Positions 1-9,311 of a stretch of DNA of 64,000 nucleotides are shown here, one piece after another. The position numbers and the translations under genes were made by a program. Source of the stretch: Bradyrhizobium sp. dw_78. GTDB taxonomy: Bacteria > Pseudomonadota > Alphaproteobacteria > Rhizobiales > Xanthobacteraceae. A model generated the notes under the pieces. The model was not told the DNA's origin, made no database searches, and saw nothing but the letters and a program-made list of their open reading frames with translations. The stretch is taken from positions 1 to 64,000 of the forward strand of contig NZ_JAAVUS010000011.1 of the NCBI RefSeq assembly GCF_018449525.1, read 5' to 3'. Each line of letters begins with the position of its first letter. The first letter of the stretch is position 1.

Positions 1-300
1 GGTCAATATCGCTCGTTTATGGAAAGTTAATGAACGGGACCTGGCCGAGCCCTCCTCGAAGGGATGATGGCACCCGCTACAGCGCCCGCGATCAAAGCTG
101 AGCTTGAAAGCTGACCGTAATTTAGGGGCCGATGTGATCGCGCCGGCATCCTCATCGAGGCATCGTTCGGGAGTTATTTATCCGCAAAAGGCGCGACGAG
201 CCGAAACTGCTTCGCACATGCAGGGGTGGCTTTTGTCTCTCGGGCTGCGCGCGCCGTGGTGAGCATTGAAACAGCCGGGGGCTTTGACTATCCCGAAGAG

Positions 301-442
301 ATGTCCGAGCAGGATATCGCGTGCTTTCGAAAGCAGGCGGAGGAGTGTCACCAACAGGCTGAACGGGTCGTCAACCCGCTCGACAGAGGCATGGCCGATG
401 ATTGGGATCAGGCTGGCACAGGATTCCACAGGGCAAAGATAA
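301..442 (+). pseudogene. Broken small conserved gene, SEQDIA-type hypothetical
   Basis: The reading from ATG 301 begins MSEQDIACFRKQAEECHQQ, which I recognise as the start of a short (about 50 aa) conserved Bradyrhizobium protein of unknown role, normally ending in a W-x-(R/K)-L-A-Q helix. Here the frame breaks at a GGG run at 404-406: dropping one G gives W-I-R-L-A-Q-D-S-T-G-Q-R and then TAA at 440-442. About five codons after P-L-D also seem missing. The family match is from memory; the frame break is seen directly. It could be a true pseudogene or a base-calling error in the G run. Confidence 0.5.
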
Positions 443-691
443 AGAGATCGGCTCAATTGGTATCCTCTTTCAGTTTCGATGGTTATTCGAAAGGGCGGTT
501 GCGAGCACCGCCCCTACCTAATTTGATTCTCGCGTCGAGTTGTCTTTGCCGCAGCCAACCGCGGGCTGCCCTGGATAGTAACCATTGAATTTAGATACGT
601 TCTATTTCGGGCGGCGCGCGAAATGTTCATGGCGCTGCAACCTTTTGCGTATGCGCACGTTATCACTACCTGATTTAGGTTGGGGTGAAGT

Positions 692-880
692 ATGATTGTT
701 GAGATAAAGAACGAAAGATCCTCACCACTGCCGAGCGCGAAGCTCGCGCCGCATTCAGGAGCGTTGAAGCCGAGAAGGCATTGACCGATCGTGAGCGCCT
801 TCAAAAAGGCGTTCCACAAGAACCGGGAGCGACCAAAGGCTGAGCGATTGGCGCGCGAGACCCAATTGAAAGAGAAATGA
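692..880 (+). pseudogene. Broken small conserved charged protein
   Basis: Two frames joined give a short charged protein: a segment reading TTAEREARAAFRSVEAEKAL, then after an A run near 810-815 a second reading A-F-H-K-N-R-E-R-P-K-A-E-R-L-A-R-E, ending at TGA 878-880. This matches in style a small lysine/arginine/glutamate-rich helical protein common in Bradyrhizobium (from memory). A third shift is needed near 715 to reach the ATG at 692. No function is known to me. The A5 run is a likely indel site, so either decay or a sequence error. Confidence 0.4.
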
Positions 881-1108
881 TTCTGCGTGTTTCGCTTTGG
901 AATCAGGACGATGAGGGGCAGCCTGTATATGAACCCAACTGTCTTAATCCGGATTAGACAGTATCCTAATTGCCCCGTTGTGTTCACTTGTGGCCCGTGT
1001 TTCGATCTAAGGGGTATAGACTTTTCTCCATCACCGCTCAGTGCATGGCTTTCATCGGTTATGAGAACGCCGGTTGTGCTCCCGCCCACTCGAACAGGAG
1101 GCAGCGCC

Positions 1109-1312
1109 ATGCAGCAGCAGCGACGCCGTTTCAAGAAAACCACCACATTAAATCAGCGCCTGGCGGAAGAGGCCCAACGCCTGCGAAAAGAAGCCCAAGG
1201 CATCCCGCCGGGAATTGAGCGTGAACGCCTAATTCGCAGAGTGCGGCACGCGGAAACCGCTGCCTATATGCACGAAGGGCTCACGTCTTCCGGCTTGCAA
1301 CCACCGAAGTAA
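1109..1312 (+). CDS. Small conserved basic protein, unknown function
   Basis: This 67-residue protein begins MQQQRRRFKKTTTLNQRLAE and ends G-L-Q-P-P-K. It is rich in Arg, Lys, Gln and Glu, with a helical middle (residues 14-45) and no membrane segment. I recall close relatives as short hypothetical proteins in Bradyrhizobium, hence a real gene rather than chance. The start at 1109 is chosen because AGGAGG lies about nine bases upstream; a longer in-frame reading from 887 has no such site. It is the one intact small gene in a stretch where its neighbours are broken. No function can be assigned. Confidence 0.6.
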   Translation: MQQQRRRFKKTTTLNQRLAEEAQRLRKEAQGIPPGIERERLIRRVRHAETAAYMHEGLTSSGLQPPK

Positions 1313-1360
1313 GCTCATTGCCCCATTCGCTCGACTACGCCGATCGCGGTGTCATGCACA

Positions 1361-1781
1361 TCAATAAGGGGACTTTTCGTCGGCATTGGGGTTACCCGGC
1401 GCTGTTGTCCAAGCGGGTTCGACGAGCGTCGTGATTCTCCGGCCCACGCCGTCGATCTGGCATACTAGGAGATCCTGTTCCTCGGTGTAGGCCAATGTCC
1501 GTCAGGCGCGGCGAAACGAGTGCGTGCCGTAAGCGCGGGTGATCGCCGAATTGCTGGGACACGGTAAGTTATCCCTTGCGGCGCGAGCGATCAGGAGGAA
1601 GACGCTTTGCATGTCTTTCGGAAGGATGCCGGACCGAAGCCAGACTTCCCGCCAAGCGTCGTCGTCTTCTTCCATATCGCTGGAGAGTCCTGGCGTCGAA
1701 ATCGTCCAGCTTTTGTTGCCAGATTCGGACCTCGTCCTGTGTCTTGTATTTGTAACTCCCTAATCCGATGCGGGTTTCCAT
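1361..1781 (-). pseudogene. Decayed conserved gene with frameshift and internal stop
   Basis: Read from 1781 downward the product starts METRIGLGSYKYKTQDEVRI and runs to L-Q-R-Y-G. The reading then shifts frame near 1670 to M-E-E-D-D-D-A-W-R-E-V-W and continues through A-A-R-D-N-L-P-C-P-S-N and Y-G-T-H-S-F-R-R-A. There it meets an in-frame TGA (a CGA to TGA change would explain it). It carries on with R-T-L-A-Y-T-E-E-Q-D-L-L-V-C-Q to a final TGA at 1361-1363. The joined protein (about 140 aa) looks like a conserved alphaproteobacterial hypothetical with a helix-turn-helix-like C-terminal half. Two independent lesions make decay more likely than a single sequencing error. Confidence 0.5.
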
Positions 1782-1901
1782 TGGGCCGCAGCGGATGATA
1801 CGCCGGCGAGCGTAAGCGTTCCGATCACGAGCGGGGCGATAAAAATTCTCATGGCGTTCATTTCGTTTTGTTTCTCATAAGCTGACGCCCGCGTAAACGG
1901 A

Positions 1902-2447
1902 TCAGCCGATGGCAGCGACAGCGGGCTCTACGGCTTTGGTATGCACATCGACGCGCGAGGGATTGACGCTGCCGAGGATCGTCTTGGCTCGGGCAATTTC
2001 CGCCGCCGGGCCGTGTGCGAGCACCAGGAAGCTGTCGGTTTCCAGCGCGGTTTCATATTGGATCACGCTGTCCTTCGGCACGCCAATGCTGTAGAGCGCC
2101 GCGGCGAGGGCACTTATGCCGCCGACGATGACGGCATTCTCGATGGCAGCAATCACAATCGTGGCGATATAGCCGAGCACGACAACTTGCCCGACAACGG
2201 GAACGGTTATGAACAGCCCACCCAGGAACAAGCCCCAGAAGCCGCCCCAGAATGCACCGCGCGTGCCCCAGAATTTGATGCGATCGCCGGTATTGTAGAA
2301 TCCGACAACCTTTTCGTCGGTGTGGTAACCCTTGCCGACCACACTGAGGTTTTTCATTTCAAAGCCTGCGGCGGTCAGCTTCTTGATCGCCGTTTCAGCC
2401 GCGGGATGGTCGGTGAAGACGGCGATGACTGTGTCGTTATTTTCCAT
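1902..2447 (-). CDS. General-stress-protein-like membrane protein
   Basis: The 181-residue protein has a cytoplasmic N-terminal part (residues 1-55) of the type seen in YflT / general stress protein 17M-like proteins, starting M-E-N-N-D-T-V-I-A-V-F. A glycine-rich hydrophobic centre of two or three membrane spans follows (about 60-120), and then a ferredoxin-like C-terminal segment. The family is linked to stress responses but has no known reaction. The start at 2447 follows an AAGGAG site. Its upstream region holds the shared 12-mer described at 2587-2618, in the orientation that points to this gene. No partner gene is adjacent, so it is probably monocistronic. Confidence 0.75.
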   Translation of the reverse strand: MENNDTVIAVFTDHPAAETAIKKLTAAGFEMKNLSVVGKGYHTDEKVVGFYNTGDRIKFWGTRGAFWGGFWGLFLGGLFITVPVVGQVVVLGYIATIVIAAIENAVIVGGISALAAALYSIGVPKDSVIQYETALETDSFLVLAHGPAAEIARAKTILGSVNPSRVDVHTKAVEPAVAAIG

Positions 2448-2848
2448 CGGTATTCTCCTTTTGAGGGGTAAGCTGGGTCATCGCGCCGGCTGTCCGTATC
2501 GTTCTTGGGCGCATGCCAAAGGCGCAGCCTGAAGGCCGCGGATTCGGAGTTGATCTTTGCCCCAAGATTAGGTTGGAGGTCCCCTACCAAGATAGACTCG
2601 GAAACTACTCAGTCTTGGCTCACGCACCACGGCGACATCATGGAAATGGTAACGAGAGTTGGTGCTTCGGGAACCGCGCTGAACTCCATGAAGTCCGCGC
2701 TTCATCTCACCCGCTCGCGCCGGCCGCGCAACCCGGTCCAGCTTCGCCGAGGCGAGGGCTATCGGTCGGGCCCGTCACAAAAAGCGGGTTCATCTTTGAA
2801 CGACGGTCGAGGAGCATCTTCAACGCCGGTTGACGCATAGGATTGGCT
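2448..2848. other. Intergenic region upstream of the stress-protein gene
   Basis: No convincing gene is seen in this stretch. Open frames here (for example 2505-2840 on the plus strand) lack family resemblance and a ribosome site. Its only clear structure is the dyad with the shared 12-mer at 2587-2618. Confidence 0.5.
2587..2618 (-). promoter_or_regulatory. Shared 12-mer site A, inside a larger dyad
   Basis: The minus strand reads GTAGTTTCCGAG at 2608-2597. Around it lie outer arms CCAAGA and TCTTGG (2587-2592 and 2613-2618) and a weaker inner GTAG/CTAT pair. The site is about 150 bases upstream of the ATG at 2447 and points toward that gene. The identical 12-mer recurs upstream of three other transcription units in this window. 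Confidence 0.6.
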
Positions 2849-3079
2849 TTATGTCGGTGCCCTAAGATCGCTGGCCAGCAGCCAGCCCGCCTGGTCCGAT
2901 TTCATCGGATCAGTCGCAACGGGTGCGATGTGGGTGTGATCGCACCTGTCGTATTCGAATGTACGGATATCGAAAGCGGATAGTCCTCGCGCAAGCGTCA
3001 TCTGTGCGTCGCATTTCGGGCAATGGGGACGCACTAGGGCGTAGAGCGGAAGACGCGAGGAAGAAAAAGTCTCTGGCAT
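2849..3079 (-). CDS. Small zinc-ribbon-like protein
   Basis: This protein of about 76 residues carries C-P-K-C near residue 20 and, further on, T-F-E-Y-D-R-C-D-H. The latter is a degenerate version of the second C-P-x-C knuckle that relatives keep. The C-terminus (A-T-D-P-M-K-S-D ... W-L) also matches a short family I remember from Bradyrhizobium. The first Cys of the second knuckle is replaced by Tyr/Asp, so metal binding is uncertain. The start is set at ATG 3079; a TTG at 3091 is possible. No operon partner is evident. Function unknown. Confidence 0.55.
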   Translation of the reverse strand: MPETFSSSRLPLYALVRPHCPKCDAQMTLARGLSAFDIRTFEYDRCDHTHIAPVATDPMKSDQAGWLLASDLRAPT

Positions 3080-3126
3080 CAGCCCATCCAATGTATACGC
3101 GTTCGGCCATTTTTGATCTTAAGAGC

Positions 3127-3594
3127 CTACGCAGCGACATGGCGACCTGGCTGCGCTACAGTCGTTTCCGGGGCAGTTGAGTTGATTGGGTGGGTCCAGT
3201 CAGCGGCGAGCGCCAGACGAGCCAACTCCGGTAGCGACTTCGAGCCGGTTCTTCGCATGATCGAGGCTCGATGATTTTCGACGGTACGTTGGCTGATCCC
3301 AAGATCCGCAGCGATGTTCTTGCTCGGATGACCGACAAGGACCAGCTTCATGATCTCATGCTCTCGAGGGGTCAAGCTCGCGAGACGGTTTTCGGCGGCG
3401 TGGTGTAATCCGAACATCATGGTGACCAGTTCCTCCCTTTCCCGGAGGACGGGGCATCCTGCACATGTCGCCGCATAACTGATCTGGTGCAAAACAACTG
3501 CGCCAGTTGCACCTTCAAACGTGATTTTGGAATGTGAAAGCGGGCCTGTCCAGCGTTCGTTCTGGACGTTGTCTTGCACTTTACAGGGGAACAT
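3127..3594 (-). CDS. FixJ-like LuxR-family regulator with CxxC pair (copy 1)
   Basis: The 155-residue protein ends in a LuxR/FixJ-type helix-turn-helix (about residues 75-135: L-T-P-R-E-H-E-I-M, then S-K-N-I-A-A-D-L-G-I-S, then R-T-V-E-N-H-R-A-S-I-M). The C-terminal part resembles the FixJ DNA-binding domain. There is no receiver domain. The N-terminal half is short and contains A-T-C-A-G-C-P, a CxxC pair that could bind metal or form a disulfide. A GGAG sits eight bases before the ATG at 3594, supporting this start. It is a clear paralog of the gene at 9432-9863. Target sites are not proven, but the shared GTAGTTTCCGAG boxes are candidates. Confidence 0.8.
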   Translation of the reverse strand: MFPCKVQDNVQNERWTGPLSHSKITFEGATGAVVLHQISYAATCAGCPVLREREELVTMMFGLHHAAENRLASLTPREHEIMKLVLVGHPSKNIAADLGISQRTVENHRASIMRRTGSKSLPELARLALAADWTHPINSTAPETTVAQPGRHVAA

Positions 3595-3743
3595 CGGCGC
3601 TACTCCAGCCGCGCTGGAGCGGCTCTGCGATAAGCCTGTGCGGTGAGGCTGAGTTCCCTAACAAGTTTGTTCGCCGAGGTTGGTTGCACCGGGCACGCGC
3701 AATGCAGCGATGCGTCGAAAGCCATGTTTTTCTCATTGGTTAA

Positions 3744-3771
3744 GGTCAATTTTGACCACGGTGTCGGTCAA
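3744..3771. promoter_or_regulatory. Three alternating GGTCAA half-sites upstream of regulator copy 1
   Basis: GGTCAATTTTGACC (3744-3757) is an inverted repeat of GGTCAA with a 2-nt spacer. A third GGTCAA follows at 3766-3771 and forms a second inverted pair with the middle half-site. The cluster lies 150-177 bases upstream of the regulator start at 3594. Part of it is shared with the upstream region of the paralog. The surrounding 3595-3919 stretch shows no gene. Confidence 0.45.
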
Positions 3772-3919
3772 GGAATGGGATAGCGTACAGTGGTTTCTTG
3801 TGCGCTATCGATATTCGTCAGATTGCCGCTTGAGATGATCACGGGTCGGGACGATCATCCGAGGTCATCCCCCAACCGCCTTTTCAACTTTTCAGGGACT
3901 GAGCGAGCCGGTTAATTGG

Positions 3920-4237
3920 CTAAACCTCATTTGCGAAGCTCAGCGATGCCTCGATGGCTTCCTGCCAAATATCATTGGTGGCCACGCCCTCATCCTCCAG
4001 TCTCTGCATAAGCGCGCCCACCGCGGCAGCAGAGGCATCTGCAAGTCGATCATTTCCGGAAGCCCGGGTGCGCATTGCGTTGACGAATGGCCGAATCGCC
4101 TCGACGGCTTCGGCAGATGGCAGGCTGCGAGCCCCGTGAAGGATATGAAGCATATCGCAGACCAAATGCGGCGGTGGCGTCTTGGGGACCGGATTCGCGT
4201 CGGTACGCAAGCCTTCTTCAATTGCTTTATGAGCCAT
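3920..4237 (-). CDS. Hypothetical protein, soluble and helical
   Basis: A 105-residue protein beginning M-A-H-K-A-I-E-E-G. It has no recognisable domain; a helical stretch rich in Ala and Glu fills residues 40-100. The start at 4237 is preferred over the ATG at 4246 because the GGAG at 4247-4250 sits nine bases from the former and directly against the latter. It ends about 200 bases downstream of the efflux operon start-to-end block on the same strand but is separated from it by a gene-free stretch. Unknown function. Confidence 0.5.
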   Translation of the reverse strand: MAHKAIEEGLRTDANPVPKTPPPHLVCDMLHILHGARSLPSAEAVEAIRPFVNAMRTRASGNDRLADASAAAVGALMQRLEDEGVATNDIWQEAIEASLSFANEV

Positions 4238-4443
4238 CGCCGTCATCTCCTTTGGTGGACGCTGATTTTGCAATCGTCGAGCGCGTCGGTTTTATCTCGC
4301 CGCCGAACCTGGGGCATTCATGCCGGTCGGCTGTTGCTGGCGGCCACATAAACGGGGCTTTCGCGCGTAAACATCCGAAGCGCTGTCCGGAGTGAACTGG
4401 TTGTCGCTTCAGATGTTCCAGTCCGCGCCGGTGCTGCGGCCCG

Positions 4444-7400
4444 CTACTCGACCTCCGGACTCCTCGACCGCAAACTCGCGATCCAATCACCCAGCCGGTC
4501 GAGATAGAGATAGATCACCGGCGTCGTGAACAATGTCAGCGCCTGACTGACAATCAGGCCTCCGACCATGGCGTAGCCGAGTGGCTGCCTGAGTTCCGAG
4601 CCGGTGCCCTGGCCGAGCATAAGAGGAACTCCGCCAAGCATTGCCGCCATCGTTGTCATCAGGATCGGCCGGAACCGCAGCAGCGCGGCGCGGCGGATGG
4701 CGTCCTTGGCCGACAAATGATCGTCCCGCTGCGCCACCATCGCGAAGTCGACCAGCAGGATGCCGTTCTTTTTGACGATGCCGATCAGCAGGATAATGCC
4801 AATCAGCGCGATCACGCTGAAATCGAAATGGAACAGCATCAGCGTCGCCAGCGCCCCGGCGCCTGCCGATGGCAGCGTCGACAAGATCGTTAGCGGGTGG
4901 ATATAGCTCTCATAGAGGATGCCGAGGATCAGATAGACGATCGCCAACGCGCCCACGATCAACAGCGGTATCGTCGAGAGTGATTGCTGGAACGCCTGTG
5001 CGTTGCCCTGAAAGCTAGTCGTGATCGTGACCGGGAGCTTCAGCCCACGCCTTGTGCCATCCACCGCGTCGGTCGCTTCGCCGAGTGATACGTTCGGAGC
5101 GAGGTTGAAACTGAGTGTGACGGCCGGGAACTGGCTCTGGTGGCTGATGGAGAGCGGCTGGACCGGTACCGTCGTCCATCGCGCGAATATCGAAAGTGGC
5201 ACCTCACTTCCCGTCGTGGGTGACTTCAGGTAGATTGTGCCGAGCGTGTCAACTTCGCCCTGCAGGGTCGGCAGCACCTCCATGATCACTTCATAGGTCG
5301 AAAGCTGGGTGAAGTACTGGGCGATTTGACGCTGGCCAAAGGCATCGTAGAGCGTGTCGTCGATCGTTTGAAGGGTCACGCCGTAGCGCGAAGCCTGGCT
5401 TCGATCGATCGTCGTCGTCAGTGTCGTGCCCTGTGTCTGTTGGTCGGATGCCACGTCCCGCAATTGTGACAAGCTCTGCAACGTCGCCAGCATCTTCGGC
5501 GCCCAAGCGTTCAGTTCGTCCAGATCGGGATCCTGCAGCGTGTACTGATACTGGGTGCGCGAAGCGCGTCCACCCACCGTCACATCCTGCGTGGCCTGCA
5601 AAAATAGCCGCGCACCCTGGACCGCGGCCAGGCCGGGTGCCAGCCGCGCGATGATCTGATCGGCGGTCGCCGTGCGCTGATCGCGCGGCTTCAACGTGAT
5701 AAACAGACGGCCGGTGTTGAGCGCGTTGCCGGTGCTGCCGATGGACATAGCGACATGCGCCACTGCAGTATCGTTCTGAACGACGGCGCCCAGCGCTTCC
5801 ATGCGCCGCATCATTTCAGCCGGGGCAACGTCCTGTCCTGCCTCGGCGACGCCGGTGATCAGTCCGGTATCCTGTTGCGGAAAGAAGCCTTTCGGAATGA
5901 TGACGAAAAGATAGACCGTCAAGGCGAGGGTTGTGAGGAAGACGAGCAGCGTCACGAATCGGAATTTAAGTACGCCGTCGAGTCCCTGCTCATAGAGTTT
6001 CAACAGGGCCTCGAAGGCTCGCTCGCTCCCCGCGTAAATGCGTCCATGCTTGGCCGCCTTGGACGAGGTCAGGAAGCGGGATGCCATCATGGGCGTCAAG
6101 GTCAGCGATACGATGGCTGACACGACGATCGTCATCGACAGCGTCGCGGCGAATTCGCGGAACAGCCGGCCGATGATGCCCCCCATCAGGAACAGCGGGA
6201 TCAGCACGGCGATCAGCGATATGCTGATCGAGACGATGGTGAAGGCGATCTCGCGCGACCCCTTCAGCGCGGCCGCGAATGGCTTCTCGCCCTTCTCGAT
6301 ATAGCGCGTGATGTTTTCCAACATCACGATGGCGTCGTCGACGACGAATCCGACCGAAATGGTGAGCGCCATGAGCGAGAGATTATCGAGACTATAGCCC
6401 GCGATCCACATCAGCGCGCATGCGCCAAGCAAGGCCAGCGGCACCGCGACGCTGGGGATGATCGTTGCCCAGAGGTTACGCAGGAATATGAAGATCACCA
6501 TGATCACCAGCGCGATGGTGAGCAACAGCGTGAACTGGACGTCCTGGATGGACGCGCGGATTGTCTGCGTGCGGTCGCTCAGCACGAAGATGCTGATGGC
6601 GGGCGGCATGGTCGCCTTCAGCCGCGGCAGAGCCGCCATGATGCTGTCGACGGTGGTGATGACATTGGCGCCCGGCTGCTGGTAGATGACAAGGAAGACG
6701 CCGCGCTTGCCGTCGGCCCAGGCGGCCTGTGTCGAATCCTGCGCCGCGGTGACAGCGTCACCGATGTCGCGCACACGCACCGACCCATTATCGCGATAAG
6801 CGACAATAACATCGTTCCAGGGCTCGGCCGTGATGAGTTGATCGTTGGTGTAAATGGTGTACGAGCGTTTATTGCCTTTGATCGCGCCTTTCGGACTATC
6901 GGTGGTCGCCGCGGAAAGCTGCGTGCGCACATCTTCGAGCGACAGGCCTTTCGCCACCAGCTTTGACGGGTCGAGCTGGATGCGGATCGCCGGCTTCTGC
7001 TGGCCTCCGACGGTGACCTGGGCCACGCCGGAAATCTGGCTGATCTGTTGGGCAAGCTTGGTCTCGATGTCGTCATCGACCTCGGTCAGCGGCAGGGTTT
7101 CCGAGGTCGCCGCGAGCAACAATATGGGCGAATCTGCGGGATTCACCTTGCGGTAGGTCGGTGGCGCCGGCAGGTCCTTCGGCAATTGCCCACCGGCGGC
7201 GTTAATCGCTGCCTGCACGTCGTTCGCAGCTCCGTCGATGTCACGGTCGAGGTCAAACTGAATTGTGATCGCAGTCGAGCCAAGCGTGCTTGTCGAGGTC
7301 ATCTGCGAGATACTTGGTATCTGGGTGAATTGGGTTTCCAGCGGTTGGGCCACAGCGGAGGCCATCGTGTCGGGGCTGGCGCCGGGCAGCGACGCCGACA

Positions 7401-7545
7401 CTTGAATGGTCGGGAAGTCGACCTGCGGCAAGGGCGCCACCGGCAATCTGGGATAGGCGACGATACCGACGAACAGGATACCGATCATCAGCAACGAGGT
7501 GGCGATCGGATGTCGGATGAATGGCTCGGAAATGCCGCCCGCCAC
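4444..7545 (-). CDS. RND-family multidrug efflux permease (MdtB/MdtC-like)
   Basis: The 1033-residue protein has full RND layout: a first membrane helix near residues 12-30, a large periplasmic porter loop, then a block of helices, repeated twice. Proton-relay residues are present: the adjacent Asp pair in V-V-D-D-A-I-V-M-L-E-N near residue 400, and the Lys in G-I-V-K-K-N-G-I late in the protein. The N-terminal wording (P-L-P-Q-V-D-F-P-T-I-Q-V) is that of MdtB/MdtC/HAE1 drug pumps rather than heavy-metal pumps. It follows its adaptor gene with a 2-base gap. Unlike MdtABC systems there is only one permease, so a homotrimer is expected. No outer-membrane factor gene is adjacent. Confidence 0.92.
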   Translation of the reverse strand: MAGGISEPFIRHPIATSLLMIGILFVGIVAYPRLPVAPLPQVDFPTIQVSASLPGASPDTMASAVAQPLETQFTQIPSISQMTSTSTLGSTAITIQFDLDRDIDGAANDVQAAINAAGGQLPKDLPAPPTYRKVNPADSPILLLAATSETLPLTEVDDDIETKLAQQISQISGVAQVTVGGQQKPAIRIQLDPSKLVAKGLSLEDVRTQLSAATTDSPKGAIKGNKRSYTIYTNDQLITAEPWNDVIVAYRDNGSVRVRDIGDAVTAAQDSTQAAWADGKRGVFLVIYQQPGANVITTVDSIMAALPRLKATMPPAISIFVLSDRTQTIRASIQDVQFTLLLTIALVIMVIFIFLRNLWATIIPSVAVPLALLGACALMWIAGYSLDNLSLMALTISVGFVVDDAIVMLENITRYIEKGEKPFAAALKGSREIAFTIVSISISLIAVLIPLFLMGGIIGRLFREFAATLSMTIVVSAIVSLTLTPMMASRFLTSSKAAKHGRIYAGSERAFEALLKLYEQGLDGVLKFRFVTLLVFLTTLALTVYLFVIIPKGFFPQQDTGLITGVAEAGQDVAPAEMMRRMEALGAVVQNDTAVAHVAMSIGSTGNALNTGRLFITLKPRDQRTATADQIIARLAPGLAAVQGARLFLQATQDVTVGGRASRTQYQYTLQDPDLDELNAWAPKMLATLQSLSQLRDVASDQQTQGTTLTTTIDRSQASRYGVTLQTIDDTLYDAFGQRQIAQYFTQLSTYEVIMEVLPTLQGEVDTLGTIYLKSPTTGSEVPLSIFARWTTVPVQPLSISHQSQFPAVTLSFNLAPNVSLGEATDAVDGTRRGLKLPVTITTSFQGNAQAFQQSLSTIPLLIVGALAIVYLILGILYESYIHPLTILSTLPSAGAGALATLMLFHFDFSVIALIGIILLIGIVKKNGILLVDFAMVAQRDDHLSAKDAIRRAALLRFRPILMTTMAAMLGGVPLMLGQGTGSELRQPLGYAMVGGLIVSQALTLFTTPVIYLYLDRLGDWIASLRSRSPEVE

Positions 7546-7547
7546 GA

Positions 7548-8744
7548 TCAGGGCGCCTTGGCTTGAGGGGTCGCCGTGGCATCGCCGGGTGGGGCTGACT
7601 GGACAACGGAGCCCTGAACCAGGCGGTATTGGCCCGCGGTCACCACGGTCTCGCCGGGCTGCAACCCCTGCAGGACAACGGCCGTTCCGGCATCATCCTC
7701 ACCGATCTTGATGGGGTGCATCTCGACTTTGGCGTCGGCGTTGACAACATAAGCGTAGAGCCCGTTAGGTCCGTGCTGAATTGCATCGTCGGAGACGACG
7801 GTCACCTGTTTCCGCGTCTCGACCAGCAGGCGCGTCGAAACTGACAGGCCGGGCCATAATGCATCGTCCTTGTTCTCGAACGTCGCCTTCATGCTGATGG
7901 TGCCGCTCGCTTGATCGACCAAATTATTGACAATGGCGAGATGGCCCTGGGACAGGATTTTTGAGCCATCCGAACTACGGACGATCACGGGCACGGCGCC
8001 GGCGGCGAAAGCGATATTGATCCGCGGGATGTCCTGTTCGGGAGCTGTGAAAACCACCGAGATCGGTTGCAGCTTTGCAATCGTCACGATCCCCGTGGCG
8101 CTGGCCGCATGAACGATGTTGCCGAGATCGACGAGACGGAAGCTGGTCTTCCCCGTGATAGGGGATCGGATCGTGGTGTAGCCGACTTGAGTCTGGGCGG
8201 TATCGATCAAAGCCTGATCGCCATCGATCTGGGCGGTCAACTGATCGACCGTAGATTGCTGCGTGTCGAGCTGTTGCCGTGTGGCGTATTCTTGCTTGGC
8301 CAGAGTGGCATATCGCTGCAGGTTGAGCTGGGCGTCTTTCAGACTGGCCAGATCTTGTACCTTTTTCGCGAGGGCTTGATCCAGGACCGCCTGGTAAGGT
8401 CGCGGATCGATCTCGACGAGAATGTCGCCCTGCTTGACCATCTGGCCTTGCTTGAATGCGACCTTGGTGATTTCACCATCGACGCGGCTGCTTACGGTGA
8501 CGGTCTCGTAGGATTCGGCGGTGCCAAGCCCGTTGAGGTAGACAGCGAAATCGGCTGTCCGTGTTTTGGCGGTGCTGACGGGAACAGGTGCAGCCGCCTC
8601 ACTTGCGCTTTGGTCTTTGGCTCCCGTTCCCGTGACGTTCCCATAGTAATGACGCCAGCCGAGGTAGCCTGCCAGCGCGATCGCCGCTACAGGAACCAGA
8701 AGCTTCCAGCTGCCTCGGAGACTTAATGTGTAAGGCGAGGACAA
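7548..8744 (-). CDS. RND efflux periplasmic adaptor (MdtA/AcrA-like)
   Basis: The 398-residue protein has one N-terminal membrane anchor (residues 12-28). A lipoyl/barrel-sandwich segment follows (V-S-S-R-V-D-G-E-I near 85), then a long alpha-hairpin (about 110-180), the second lipoyl half (T-I-R-S-P-I-T-G near 190) and beta-barrel domains. It bridges the inner-membrane pump and an outer-membrane channel. It is the first gene of a two-gene operon with the permease. A copy of the shared 12-mer lies 69 bases upstream of its ATG, so it may be controlled with the hydrogenase operon. Confidence 0.9.
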   Translation of the reverse strand: MSSPYTLSLRGSWKLLVPVAAIALAGYLGWRHYYGNVTGTGAKDQSASEAAAPVPVSTAKTRTADFAVYLNGLGTAESYETVTVSSRVDGEITKVAFKQGQMVKQGDILVEIDPRPYQAVLDQALAKKVQDLASLKDAQLNLQRYATLAKQEYATRQQLDTQQSTVDQLTAQIDGDQALIDTAQTQVGYTTIRSPITGKTSFRLVDLGNIVHAASATGIVTIAKLQPISVVFTAPEQDIPRINIAFAAGAVPVIVRSSDGSKILSQGHLAIVNNLVDQASGTISMKATFENKDDALWPGLSVSTRLLVETRKQVTVVSDDAIQHGPNGLYAYVVNADAKVEMHPIKIGEDDAGTAVVLQGLQPGETVVTAGQYRLVQGSVVQSAPPGDATATPQAKAP

Positions 8745-8812
8745 AAGCGCGTTCTCTAGAAACTCCGGGAATTAGGAGTTCAGGATAGCGGTCGATGATC
8801 GGGGCGAGTACC

Positions 8813-8824
8813 CTCGGAAACTAC
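8813..8824 (-). promoter_or_regulatory. Shared 12-mer site B, upstream of efflux operon
   Basis: The minus strand reads GTAGTTTCCGAG here, followed by G-GTAC, so a GTAG-N9-GTAC partial dyad. It lies 69 bases from the adaptor ATG at 8744 and points toward it. The rest of 8745-9431 holds no gene that I can support. Confidence 0.6.
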
Positions 8825-9311
8825 GCAGGCTGACTCGGCGAATGTTCATCAGCTTGCTGAATTCTGCCATGCGGCTGCAGGGCCCGACGAGCAAACTCCA
8901 CTCGTGGCGGGATAGCAACCGTAGCGAATGAAATCAGTCTCGAGACAGGCCTGCAGGACGGAATACTGCCGACGTCGCGCCGTGTTCAGCATCGTCCTGA
9001 CCGGCTGGATTTCTAGGGGCATAGGAACGTAGCTTCCTCAGCGGTTCTTCCATGCGGAAGCCCGCGAGAGTATCAGACTACGCGATGTCTTACGAGACTG
9101 ACTTCTCGCTCCTCGCAAGAATTCCATCGTTACCGCCGCCGACGTGCTGCGTGCGATAGGTTCCCAGAAACCTTGCCGCTAGATGGCATCGATCGGATTA
9201 GATAAAGCTGTTATAAAATTGCTCCACCGAAAGTTGCTCTAGATCCAGCGGCCGAGGAGAATCAACCCGGTAGCATTGTTGTGATATCTCATGTTCAGCG
9301 AAGCTTGTGAG

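Noticed and set aside
1361-1781. First read as a tyrosine integrase remnant because of Y-G-T-H-S-F-R-R
   Set aside because: Joining the frames gives a different conserved hypothetical protein with M-E-E-D-D-D-A-W and A-A-R-D-N-L-P-C-P, without integrase catalytic residues.
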